Source of the DNA: Panacagrimonas sp041603235
GTDB lineage: Bacteria > Pseudomonadota > Gammaproteobacteria > Nevskiales > Nevskiaceae
Assembly (NCBI GenBank): GCA_041603235.1
Contig: JBFIES010000009.1
Location: 1-64,000 of the forward strand
Length of the DNA: 64,000 bases
Reading direction: 5' to 3'
Under the pieces are notes generated by a model. The model saw nothing but the letters and a program-made list of their open reading frames with translations, did not search any database and was not told where the DNA came from. Every line of letters begins with the position of its first letter. The stretch's first letter is position 1. The translations under genes and the position numbers were made by a program. Below, piece by piece: positions 30,860-38,802 of the stretch.

Positions 30860-31402
30860 CTATTCAGGGAAGCCCGTGCCTTCTAGCAGTTCCAGTGCCA
30901 GTTCCTTGATGTCGTCGGCAAAGTTGTCGGCATATCCGAGCCATATCATGTGCACCTTGCCTTCGGGGGTCAGCAGAAAGGTTGCGGGTAGTTTCCAGGG
31001 ACCATAGCGCTGCATGGCGATGCCAATCGGGTCGCCGATGATTGGGTACGAGACCGGGTTGGCTTCAAGAAATTTGCGCGCCTTGGGAATGTCGCGGTCC
31101 ACATTGACCCCGATGATCTCGAAGCGGTCGCCCCAGCCCAGATCGGCGATCTCGCTGCGAATGCGATCGTACTCAGGCATGGATTGAAGGCAGGGAGCGC
31201 ACCAGGTCGCCCAGAAATCCACCGCAACCACTTTGCCGCGATAGTCAGACAGCTTGGTGCCTTTCTTCCCGCTGAGAATCAGGCCTGCAATCTCCGGCGC
31301 TTCGGAGCCAAAGGGAATCAGTTCAGAGCGCTGCTGGGCTTGCACCGTGGCAGCAAAGAACATCAGCAGCAGACCGTAAATTCCACTCTTGAGTTTGGGC
31401 AT
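30860..31402 (-). CDS. TlpA-like secreted thiol-disulfide protein
   Basis: The 180-residue product starts with a signal peptide or anchor (GIYGLLLMFFAATVQAQ). The mature part is a thioredoxin fold of the TlpA/ResA type with active site WCAPC in AVDFWATWCAPCLQSMPEY. It also has IIGVNVDRD and the cis-proline in LPATFLL. Such proteins reduce periplasmic disulfides, for example in cytochrome c maturation, but no ccm genes are nearby. The start at 31402 gives a clean signal peptide; in-frame starts at 31411 and 31417 are alternatives. Confidence 0.88.
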   Translation of the reverse strand: MPKLKSGIYGLLLMFFAATVQAQQRSELIPFGSEAPEIAGLILSGKKGTKLSDYRGKVVAVDFWATWCAPCLQSMPEYDRIRSEIADLGWGDRFEIIGVNVDRDIPKARKFLEANPVSYPIIGDPIGIAMQRYGPWKLPATFLLTPEGKVHMIWLGYADNFADDIKELALELLEGTGFPE

Positions 31403-31586
31403 AAGTCGCATCGGCACAACGGGCGCGGCAAAATGGAGTCATACCCTAGCCTTTCTCTCCCGATTCGGGAATTGCGAGTGCACATATCTCAAGCTGCGTC
31501 TCTCAAGTGAAGCCCTTCATCTTCCCGGTCAGCGCGAGCTGCCGGCAAGCTGATGGCGCGCAGACACCTCTTTCAGCCACGACCCG

Positions 31587-32234
31587 ATGAGCACCCTGAC
31601 CCTTCTGCGCCACGCACAGGCCTCGTTCGGTGCGGACAAGTACGATGCCCTGTCGGATCGCGGGCACATGCAGGCCAAGATTCTGGGCCAGTTCTGGGCT
31701 GAGCGCGCACCCCGGTTCGATCAGATTTTTGTGGGGCCGCGGGACAGGCATCGCCTGACGGCGAAACTCGCTCTGAGCCCCATCGGCCTGAATTGGCAGG
31801 TGGAGGCAACGCCGGAGCTCGACGAGTTTGCCGAGGGCCAGCAGATTCAGCAGCGCCAACGTCAGACGCTGGACGGCAAGGAAGCCGCGCGCCAGTACGC
31901 GCGCGAGATCGACGACTGGTCCGCGGGTCGCGTCGAGCTTTCCGGGATACGCTCTGCGGCAAGTTTCCGTGCCGATGTCGGGCGCTGGCTGCACGCGGCG
32001 ACGACGCAGTCCGAGAAATCAGGTCAGTCCTTGCTGGCTGTGACTTCCGGCGGTGTTATTGCAGCCGTCATGTGTATCGTGCTGGATCTGCCGGACGCGA
32101 AACTGTCCGCTTTCATGAATGCCATTCACAACGCGTCCCTGACACAGCTGGCGTTCTCGGCCGGCCGCAGCCCTTCGCTGCAGTCATTCAATGTCGCAGG
32201 GCACTTGCCGGACGACATGCTGACGCGCTTGTAG
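31587..32234 (+). CDS. Histidine phosphatase-family protein with altered active site
   Basis: The 215-residue protein opens TLTLLRHAQASFGADKYDALS, the RHG motif with nucleophilic His9. It contains GPRDRHRLTA, the usual arginine region. The second conserved histidine, normally in a (V)xHGG motif, is replaced by serine in LAVTSGGVIAAV. Such SGG variants exist in the family and their catalysis is uncertain. Substrate is unknown. It converges on an alpha/beta hydrolase gene with a 13-base gap. Confidence 0.85.
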   Translation: MSTLTLLRHAQASFGADKYDALSDRGHMQAKILGQFWAERAPRFDQIFVGPRDRHRLTAKLALSPIGLNWQVEATPELDEFAEGQQIQQRQRQTLDGKEAARQYAREIDDWSAGRVELSGIRSAASFRADVGRWLHAATTQSEKSGQSLLAVTSGGVIAAVMCIVLDLPDAKLSAFMNAIHNASLTQLAFSAGRSPSLQSFNVAGHLPDDMLTRL

Positions 32235-32247
32235 TTTCGCGCTGAGT

Positions 32248-33153
32248 TCAGGCGCGCGCGGCGTTGGCGCTAATCAGTTCGGCCCAGCGCGGCATCAGAC
32301 CCGGCGCAAAGTCATGGCCCATTCCGGGAATCAGCTCGAGCTTCGCATTGCGGATGAGTTGCGCGCTGCGTCGGCCACATTCGGGTCGCAGCAAAGGGTC
32401 AGCCAAACCGTGAACAACCTGGGTCGGTGCCTTGATCTGCGGTAGCAGGTCTTCAAAGCTGCCGGTGCTGATGATGGCGTGGGCTTGGCGCATGTGTCCT
32501 GCGGGCCGAAAGGCGCGGTCATAAGCACGGCCAACCAGTTGGCGTCGTCGCTCAATAGGCGTCGGATATCCGGGGCTGCCCACACGGCGCAACATGCGAG
32601 TCGAACATTGAATGACTTCCTCACGTGTTTTCGGGCGCGGTCCGATGCCCGCCATCCGCCAGAGCACATCGAGCCGGGCCGGAGGCAGTTTGTGATGGTT
32701 GGTGCTCGACATGATTGAGGTCAGGCTGCGCACGCGCGGTGCATGACGGCCTGCCGCAATCTGGGCAATCATGCCGCCCATGGAAACGCCGACGAAATGC
32801 GCCTTCTTCAGGCCCAGCGTATCCAGCAGGCCGATGCTGTCATCGGCCATGTCATGCAGCGTGTAGTTGGAGGCAGCGCGCTGTCCGAAGCGCGAACGTA
32901 GCCAGTCGCGTGCAATGTTGACGGTGACGCCCTTGTCCGCATCTGCAGACAGGCCCGCATCACGGTTGTCGAAGCGGATGACGCGAAAGCCGCGGTCGAC
33001 CAGCTCACAAGCCAGGTCGTCTGGCCAGTGAATGAGTTGTCCGCCCAGTCCCATCAACAGCAAAACCGGGTCGCCCCGTTCAGGGCCACACTCTTCCCAA
33101 TGCATGTTCAGGCCATTGACGCAGGCACTGTTCGCGGACCAACACATTTCCAT
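32248..33153 (-). CDS. Alpha/beta hydrolase (first of two paralogs)
   Basis: The 301-residue enzyme has the alpha/beta hydrolase pattern: LLLMGLGGQLIHWPDD as oxyanion strand region and nucleophile elbow GVSMGGM. The acid is in VHGLADPLLRPECG and the histidine in IPGMGHDFAP. It lacks a signal peptide. A close paralog with the same FRVIRFDNRD, GLSADAD and PRWAELI segments lies at 33938-34855. The family includes esterases and C-C hydrolases, and the substrate cannot be told. It starts divergently from the Cys-repeat protein gene. Confidence 0.9.
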   Translation of the reverse strand: MEMCWSANSACVNGLNMHWEECGPERGDPVLLLMGLGGQLIHWPDDLACELVDRGFRVIRFDNRDAGLSADADKGVTVNIARDWLRSRFGQRAASNYTLHDMADDSIGLLDTLGLKKAHFVGVSMGGMIAQIAAGRHAPRVRSLTSIMSSTNHHKLPPARLDVLWRMAGIGPRPKTREEVIQCSTRMLRRVGSPGYPTPIERRRQLVGRAYDRAFRPAGHMRQAHAIISTGSFEDLLPQIKAPTQVVHGLADPLLRPECGRRSAQLIRNAKLELIPGMGHDFAPGLMPRWAELISANAARA

Positions 33154-33358
33154 GACAGCCTGTTTTCACTCCCATGACGGTTTTGTGAACGGCTGCGGAA
33201 GCTATCAATTATTTTTTTTCAGTGTCACCTTGAAATTGGATGAGGCGACGAACGGTCCCCTGGCGCCATTCGAATCTGCATGGCATTCGTGTCAACCGAT
33301 TCTCCGGTCGCACGTTTTCATAGTGTCTGACCGGAACATCACCAAAGGAATCATTGAA

Positions 33359-33865
33359 ATGAAAACCTCTCCATTGAAAAACCTGCTGAAGATCTGCGTG
33401 GTCCTGCCGGTCCTCGCATTCACTGCTCCCAGCTTTGCCCAATCTCCTGACTTTTCGCGTCTGGACGCGCATGTCTTGAAAGTCTGCACGGACGCTCCCG
33501 AACGTTGTGCCAGTGCAACTGAGCGCGCCAACAAGATGAAAGCCAAATGTGCCGAAGACCCTGTTGCCTGCGAAAAGAAGAAAGCCAAGTTCGAAGAGCG
33601 CCGTCTACGGCACGAAAAATTCTGCGAAGAGAATCCGGCGACCTGCGCTGAGCGCAAGGCACGTCATGAAGAACGTCGCAAGAAATGCGAAGCTGATCCT
33701 GAAGCCTGCAAGGCGGAACGTGAGGCCAAGCGGGAAGAGCGTCGCGCCAAGTGCGAGGCCAATCCGGAAAAGTGCAAGAAGTGGCGCTCCAAGCATGGCC
33801 ACCACCGCGACCACGGTCGGGACGATGGTGCAGTCGATGCCCCGGCAGAGGCGACGACCAACTGA
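33359..33865 (+). CDS. Secreted protein with five CxxxPxxC repeats, 168 aa
   Basis: I do not recognise this family. The ATG at 33359 has AAAGGA nine bases upstream. A signal peptide covers about residues 1-27 (cleavage near FAQS). The mature part carries five cysteine pairs, each of the form C-x3-P-x2-C: residues 43-50, 64-71, 89-96, 110-117 and 132-139. They are separated by helices rich in Arg, Lys and Glu (for example ERKARHEERRKKC). The C-terminus has a His/Arg/Asp cluster (HGHHRDHGRDD). A periplasmic metal-binding, disulfide-stapled or envelope-stress role is possible but inferred. It is flanked by two paralogous hydrolases and ends at a terminator. Confidence 0.8.
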   Translation: MKTSPLKNLLKICVVLPVLAFTAPSFAQSPDFSRLDAHVLKVCTDAPERCASATERANKMKAKCAEDPVACEKKKAKFEERRLRHEKFCEENPATCAERKARHEERRKKCEADPEACKAEREAKREERRAKCEANPEKCKKWRSKHGHHRDHGRDDGAVDAPAEATTN

Positions 33866-33894
33866 TCCGTCTCTCTAGCTGATGCGTTTTTAAT

Positions 33895-33925
33895 GGGCGA
33901 GGGCCTGCAAGGCCTCGCCCGTTTT
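33895..33925 (+). terminator. Rho-independent terminator after the Cys-repeat gene
   Basis: GGGCGA (33895-33900) pairs with TCGCCC (33915-33920), and GGCC with GGCC inside, with one bulged G and a 5-base loop; GTTTTGC follows. It lies 29 bases after the stop. Confidence 0.85.
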
Positions 33926-33937
33926 GCTGTCTGGCGA

Positions 33938-34855
33938 TCAGGCGCGGCCAGCGTTGTCCGCAATCAGTTCTGCCCAGCGTGGCATCAGCGCGTCCGGACA
34001 GTCATGCCCCATGCCGTCGATGATTTCCAGCCTCGCGCCGGGAATGAATCGGGCGCTTCGCTTTCCGCAGATGGGCCGAAGCAGCCGGTCCTGTGCGCCG
34101 TGAATAATCTGCGTGGGCGCAGTTACGTTCCTGAGCCGCTTTTCGAAACCGCCGGTGGCGACAATGGCGTGCGTCTGGCGAAGGATGCCAGCGGGGCGAA
34201 AGGCCCGGTCAAAGGCGCGTTCGGAGAACTCGCGTAGTTCGGGCTCGGGTGTGGCATAGCCCGGGCTGCCGATCATTCTGAATGTCTCGACCCGGCGATT
34301 GATGATGGTGTCGCGCTGATGATTGGGCGGCGGTGATCCCATACGCCACAACAGGCCCAGATCCGTCTGCCAGGTCCAGGGATGATTCACCCCGGACATG
34401 ATCGAAGTCAGGCTGTGTACGCGATCTGGAAACGTGGCCGCAGCAAGCTGGGCGATCATGCCCCCCATGGACACCCCGACCAGGTGAGCGCGTCGGATCT
34501 CCAGCGCGTCCATCAGGCCGACGGTGTCTGCGGCCATGTCGTGCAGCAGATAATTGGCTGGCCGGGGCTTCAGGCCCAGGCGAACACGGAAATAGTCAGC
34601 GCGGATGTTGAATCGAATGCCGCGATCCGCATCGGCAGAAAGACCGATATCCCGGTTGTCGAAGCGAATGACGCGAAACCCGCGTTCGATCAGCGCGGTG
34701 CAGAGCGACTCTGGCCACTGGATCAGCTGGCAGCCCAGGCCCATGATCAGGATCACCGGTTCGCCGTTATCAGGCCCGGCTGCTTCGAGGTGCAGTTTCA
34801 GGCCGTTGGCCTGAACGTAGGTGCGGTTCCAGTTGAGGGCCGTCATGTTTGCCAA
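33938..34855 (-). CDS. Alpha/beta hydrolase (second paralog)
   Basis: This 305-residue protein is clearly related to the one at 32248-33153: both share FRVIRFDNRD, GLSADAD, the nucleophile elbow GVSMGGMIAQ, SLTSIMS and the C-terminal MPRWAELI. The triad includes the elbow serine, HGAQDRLLRPICG with Asp, and IDGMGHDCP with His. Both lack signal peptides. The pair probably arose by duplication; the secreted Cys-repeat gene lies between the copies on the opposite strand. Substrate is unknown. Confidence 0.9.
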   Translation of the reverse strand: MANMTALNWNRTYVQANGLKLHLEAAGPDNGEPVILIMGLGCQLIQWPESLCTALIERGFRVIRFDNRDIGLSADADRGIRFNIRADYFRVRLGLKPRPANYLLHDMAADTVGLMDALEIRRAHLVGVSMGGMIAQLAAATFPDRVHSLTSIMSGVNHPWTWQTDLGLLWRMGSPPPNHQRDTIINRRVETFRMIGSPGYATPEPELREFSERAFDRAFRPAGILRQTHAIVATGGFEKRLRNVTAPTQIIHGAQDRLLRPICGKRSARFIPGARLEIIDGMGHDCPDALMPRWAELIADNAGRA

Positions 34856-34931
34856 CTTTTATGGATGAGGCTTGCCCGCGCAAGCGGTGCAGCATTGGCG
34901 CGACAAGTTTTCATTGAGCGCTGCGGGATAA

Positions 34932-34963
34932 ACCATCAGGGCCGCAAGCGCGGCCCTGATGGT
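34932..34963 (-). terminator. Perfect 14-bp hairpin downstream of the HSL-type hydrolase
   Basis: 34932-34945 pairs without mismatch with 34950-34963 around an AAGC loop. Read on the minus strand it is followed by a short T-rich stretch (GGTTTATCCC), so it is best taken as a terminator or 3' stabilising stem of the gene at 35002-35937. Confidence 0.6.
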
Positions 34964-35001
34964 CAGCAGATCAAACGGGTGCTTCGAACCCGCTGACCCA
35001 A

Positions 35002-35937
35002 TCAGGCAAACTGCCCTTTCAGCCACTGGCAGGATTCATTGATGGCATCGCGCCCCTGATCCAGCACGGGATAGAAATTGTAGAAGCCGTGAATGGCGCC
35101 GTCGTAGCGTGATTTGGAGGTGGGTACGCCGGCCTTCTGCAGGGCATCCGCATAGTCCTCACCTTCGTCACACAAGGGGTCGTACTCCGCAGTGATCACC
35201 AATGCGGGTGGCAGACCGGACAGGTCCTTGGAAAGGAGCGGGGAGGCGTGGACATTGACGCCGTCGGTGTCAGAGGCCAGGTAGTGGCTGAGAAACCATT
35301 CCATGTCGCGCTTTTCCAGCAGATAGCCCGAGGCGTTCTTTTTCATTGACTCTGTCTCGACGCCGTCAACGCGAGCAACCGGATAGATCAAGAGCTGCGC
35401 GGCTAGCTTGGGGCCGTTTTCATCGCGACAGCGAATGGCCGTGACTGTGGAAAGGTTACCGCCAGCGCTGTCGCCGCCCACTGCAATCTTGCTGGCATCA
35501 ACGTTCAGAGAGACAGCGTTATCTGCCACCCATTGCGTGGCGGCCAGGCTGTCATCGGTTGCAGAAGGAAACTTGGCTTCCGGACTCAGGCGGTAGTCCA
35601 CGGCAACCACGACGCAGGCTGCGCCATCGCTCAATTCGCGGCAGACGCTGTCGTGCGTATCGATGTCGCCGATGACCCAGCCGCCGCCATGGAAATACAC
35701 AAGGGCAGGAAACGGGCCTGTTCCCTTGGGCGTATAAATGCGTACTTTGAGATCGCCGCCGGGGCCGGGGATGTTGCGGTCTTCGACATTTGCGAGCTGG
35801 GCTGCGCTTGGAGGCAACATGCCCAGCAAGCCCTTGAAGGTGGCGCGGCACTCGGGGACGCTCATTTCGGCAAAGCCTTTTCCGCCGGCGTCGGCCATTT
35901 GTTTGAGCAGCCCTTCAACTTGTGGGTTCAGCGGCAT
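35002..35937 (-). CDS. HSL-type alpha/beta hydrolase (esterase/lipase)
   Basis: The 311-residue protein belongs to the hormone-sensitive-lipase branch of esterases. Oxyanion motif HGGGW lies in ALVYFHGGGWVIGDID and the nucleophile in VGGDSAGGN. The acid is in EYDPLCDEG and the histidine in DGAIHGFYNF. No signal peptide is present. Substrates of such enzymes are usually short acyl esters, and the specific role is unknown. It precedes, on the same strand, a hairpin and the paralogous hydrolase gene, but the spacing suggests a separate unit. Confidence 0.92.
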   Translation of the reverse strand: MPLNPQVEGLLKQMADAGGKGFAEMSVPECRATFKGLLGMLPPSAAQLANVEDRNIPGPGGDLKVRIYTPKGTGPFPALVYFHGGGWVIGDIDTHDSVCRELSDGAACVVVAVDYRLSPEAKFPSATDDSLAATQWVADNAVSLNVDASKIAVGGDSAGGNLSTVTAIRCRDENGPKLAAQLLIYPVARVDGVETESMKKNASGYLLEKRDMEWFLSHYLASDTDGVNVHASPLLSKDLSGLPPALVITAEYDPLCDEGEDYADALQKAGVPTSKSRYDGAIHGFYNFYPVLDQGRDAINESCQWLKGQFA

Positions 35938-36032
35938 CTTGTTTCTCCTGAATTAGATATTTGGAATGGTTCTGAGCGATCCAAAGCTTACTTCGCTTGG
36001 CAGCGGTCGCACACTACCCATGGACCCACCCA

Positions 36033-37625
36033 TCAAGGCCTGGAGGCATCGCGCAGACGTCGCCAGAGCGTGGTGCGGGAGATGCCCAGCATTCGTGCTG
36101 CAGCCGCGCGGTCGCCGCCCGATCTTTGCAGGGCAGCCTCGATCTGCCGCACATCCTGCGAGGGCCGGGATTCCGCCGGCAGTGCAGCTTCCTGCAATGA
36201 GCCCAACAATTCGGGCGCGACGGCGTGCAGGAGGGTCAGGCTGATTTCCCGGGTCTGATCGTCGCAGTACACGGCGAGGCGGTCGATCACGTTGCGAAGT
36301 TCGCGGACATTGCCGGGCCAGGAGTAATGCGCGATGGCGTCGAGGGCCTGCACTTGCCAGCCCATCTTGCGCCCGGAAAGTGCCTGATCCAGAAAGTGCC
36401 GGGCCAGTTGCGTGGCATCTCCAGCGCGCAGTCGCAGCGGAGGGATCTCGACGCGAAGTACGTTGAGCCGGTAGAAAAGGTCCTGGCGGAAGTGGCCCTG
36501 TCTCACCATTTCGCCCAGGTCTGTGTGGGTCGCGGCCAGCACGCGGGCATCAACCGGGGTGGGGCGCGATGAGCCCAGCTTCACGACCTCGCGTTGTTCG
36601 AGCACGCGCAGTAATCGAGTCTGCAGATTCAGCGGCATCTCGCCGATTTCGTCCAGAAACAGGGTGCCGCCGTGGGCGGCCTGGACCAGGCCGGTATGAC
36701 CGCCTCGACGCGCGCCGGTAAACGCACCTTCTTCGTAGCCAAACAGTTCGGATTCGAGCAGGGATTCTGCGATGGCGCCGCAATTGACCGCGACAAAACG
36801 TGATTTCCTGCGCGGACTGCCCAGGTGCAAGGCCTGCGCTGCCAGTTCCTTGCCGGTGCCGGTCTCGCCGGAGATCAGCACGGTGTGTTCGCTGGCGGCG
36901 AAGCGGTCAATCTGATCGCGCAATGTATGCATGGACGCGCTCTCGCCAAGCAGGTCTGCTGTCGAGTAGGCAGCCTGGGCAGCTACCGATCGTGCTGATG
37001 AATTCCGGGAGGGCGCCTCGGGCCGGCCGATGGCGGTGGCCATATCCAGCGCCGCCTCAAACGCCTGACGCACGGTATCGGCGGAGTACAGGAGAATGCC
37101 GCTTGCTCCGGCGCGCTCGGCAAGATCAGCCGCCATGCCCGTGCCCACGATGGCCTTGCAGCCTTCCGCGATCAGTTCGCGAACCTGGGTGCGTGCATCT
37201 TCGGCCGTGACGAAGGCGCGCTGGGCAACCTTGAGACCAAAGTTTTCCTGAAATTCGGCAAAAGCCGGCACTTCAGTGGCGTGTGTCAGCAGGCCGATCC
37301 GTGATGACAGGCGATGCGCCTTGGAAAGGGCCTGCATCAGGTCAAAGCCATCCGGCCGCACCAGCAGGACAGGGCGGTCGATCCTGTTTTTCAGATAGGC
37401 GCCGTTTGATCCCGCGGCAATCAGGACGTCGCAGCGCTCCGTGCGCAGGCGACCGCGCAAGGTCGTGACGGCCTGCTCAAAACCCAGATGGATGTTCTCG
37501 ATACGGGCACGGTCATCGAACTCGGGCGTTACGTCTCGCAGCAGGCGAGAAAGACGCGACACGCTGACCGTCCAGATGACGGGGCGGTCATCACTGCCAT
37601 CCGCAGCGTTCGTGTGGCGTTTCAT
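36033..37625 (-). CDS. prpR: Sigma-54 activator of propionate catabolism, PrpR
   Basis: PrpR senses 2-methylcitrate and activates the prp genes with sigma-54. The 530 residues match the family (E. coli 528). The N-terminal PrpR sensor domain covers about residues 15-200. The AAA+ domain has Walker A GETGTGKE, the sigma-54 contact loop GAFTGA (in YEEGAFTGARRGG) and Walker B GGTLFLDEIG. A Fis-type helix-turn-helix ends the protein (RAAAARMLGISRTTLWRRL). The ATG at 37625 (MKRHTNAADGS) is chosen because the upstream frame runs into the control region. It is divergent from prpB. Confidence 0.95.
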   Translation of the reverse strand: MKRHTNAADGSDDRPVIWTVSVSRLSRLLRDVTPEFDDRARIENIHLGFEQAVTTLRGRLRTERCDVLIAAGSNGAYLKNRIDRPVLLVRPDGFDLMQALSKAHRLSSRIGLLTHATEVPAFAEFQENFGLKVAQRAFVTAEDARTQVRELIAEGCKAIVGTGMAADLAERAGASGILLYSADTVRQAFEAALDMATAIGRPEAPSRNSSARSVAAQAAYSTADLLGESASMHTLRDQIDRFAASEHTVLISGETGTGKELAAQALHLGSPRRKSRFVAVNCGAIAESLLESELFGYEEGAFTGARRGGHTGLVQAAHGGTLFLDEIGEMPLNLQTRLLRVLEQREVVKLGSSRPTPVDARVLAATHTDLGEMVRQGHFRQDLFYRLNVLRVEIPPLRLRAGDATQLARHFLDQALSGRKMGWQVQALDAIAHYSWPGNVRELRNVIDRLAVYCDDQTREISLTLLHAVAPELLGSLQEAALPAESRPSQDVRQIEAALQRSGGDRAAAARMLGISRTTLWRRLRDASRP

Positions 37626-37662
37626 ATGTATCAGTATGAAACATAATGAAACAATATGAAAC
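37619..37662. promoter_or_regulatory. Candidate PrpR upstream activator sites (phased repeats)
   Basis: The heptamer ATGAAAC occurs three times at exactly 10-base steps (37636-37642, 37646-37652, 37656-37662). An inverted copy GTTTCAT (37619-37625) covers the prpR start codon. Lying 115-158 bases upstream of the -24/-12 promoter of prpB, they fit the enhancer of a sigma-54 activator and could also let PrpR repress itself. The binding protein is inferred. Confidence 0.6.
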
Positions 37663-37774
37663 GCTGCATGTTCAATCCTCAGGCCCTCCCCTGAGGGGTG
37701 GCACGCCATGAAAAGACCATGAAAATCCCGTAATTTACGCGGCCTGCCACGGCCGTCGTTATGATCGGCGGCGC

Positions 37775-37791
37775 TTGGCATGGGCCTTGTA
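37775..37791 (+). promoter_or_regulatory. Candidate sigma-54 (-24/-12) promoter of prpB
   Basis: TTGGCATGGGCCTTGTA has the -24 GG at 37777-37778 and a near-consensus -12 TTGTA (consensus TTGCA) at the right spacing. The transcript would start near 37802, about 32 bases before the prpB ATG, consistent with control by PrpR. Confidence 0.6.
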
Positions 37792-37833
37792 CCCAGAGCT
37801 GCCTACCAACCGGCATCACAACAGGAGAACCCC

Positions 37834-38718
37834 ATGAGCAAATCCGCAGGCGCACAATTTCGCGCCGCCCTGGCCGCAGAGAAGCCGCTTCAAATTGTGG
37901 GGGCAATCAATGCCAACCACGCGCTGATTGCCAAGCGCGAAGGATTCAAGGCGATTTACCTCTCTGGTGGTGGTGTTGCCGCCGGGTCGCTGGGTTTGCC
38001 GGATCTGGGCATTTCCGGACTCGAAGACGTTCTCATTGATGTGCGCCGAATCACCGATGTGTGCGATCTGCCGCTGCTGGTAGACGTGGATACCGGCTTT
38101 GGTTCGAGTGCCTTCAATGTGGCGCGCACGGTCAAGAGCCTGATCAAGGCCGGTGCCGGTGCGATGCATATCGAAGATCAGGTCGGCGCCAAGCGCTGCG
38201 GTCATCGTCCTAACAAGGAGATCGTCACGCAGGCGGAAATGGTGGATCGTGTCCGCGCGGCTGTGGATGCCCGGACCGACGACGAATTCGTGGTGATGGC
38301 GCGTACCGATGCATTGGCTGTTGAGGGCCTGGACAAGGCTATCGAACGCGCCGTGGCCTGCGTGGAAGCCGGCGCTGATGCCATCTTCCCGGAAGCCATG
38401 ACTGACCTTGCGATGTACAAGAAATTTGCCGCAGCGGTAAAGGTGCCAGTACTGGCCAACATCACTGAGTTCGGCTCAACCCCCCTGTTCACCGTGGACG
38501 AACTGCGCGGCGCAGATGTGAGCATGGTGCTGTATCCGCTTTCGGCGTTCCGCGCCATGAACAAGGCGGCTCAGAATGTGTACTCCGCCCTGCGCCGTGA
38601 TGGCACGCAAAAGAGTGTTGTGGATACCATGCAGACCCGCATGGAGCTGTACGACGTGATTGACTATCACAGCTTCGAGCAAAAGCTGGATGCGCTTTTC
38701 GAGGCGTCCAAGAAGTAG
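37834..38718 (+). CDS. prpB: 2-methylisocitrate lyase
   Basis: PrpB splits 2-methylisocitrate into pyruvate and succinate, the last step of the methylcitrate cycle. The 294 residues match E. coli PrpB (296). The active-site loop HIEDQVGAKRCGHRPNK carries the catalytic cysteine. VDVDTGFG and VMARTDALAVEG are typical of the isocitrate lyase superfamily. AGGAGAACCCC precedes the ATG; the frame stays open upstream but that start would overlap the promoter. prpC follows after 84 bases. Confidence 0.97.
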   Translation: MSKSAGAQFRAALAAEKPLQIVGAINANHALIAKREGFKAIYLSGGGVAAGSLGLPDLGISGLEDVLIDVRRITDVCDLPLLVDVDTGFGSSAFNVARTVKSLIKAGAGAMHIEDQVGAKRCGHRPNKEIVTQAEMVDRVRAAVDARTDDEFVVMARTDALAVEGLDKAIERAVACVEAGADAIFPEAMTDLAMYKKFAAAVKVPVLANITEFGSTPLFTVDELRGADVSMVLYPLSAFRAMNKAAQNVYSALRRDGTQKSVVDTMQTRMELYDVIDYHSFEQKLDALFEASKK

Positions 38719-38802
38719 CAGAGCAAAGATAAAGACATTTTCAAAACCTCATTCCTGCACGGCAGGAAATGACGGAAGGCAAACAGAAGTTCAGGAGAAA
38801 TA

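Noticed and set aside
35533..36258. 241-aa plus-strand ORF over the HSL hydrolase and prpR end
   Set aside because: Antisense to two clear genes and without recognisable motifs.
37699..37714. TGGCACG resembling a sigma-54 -24 element
   Set aside because: The spaced -12 position reads GAAAA rather than TTGCA; the motif at 37775-37791 fits much better.
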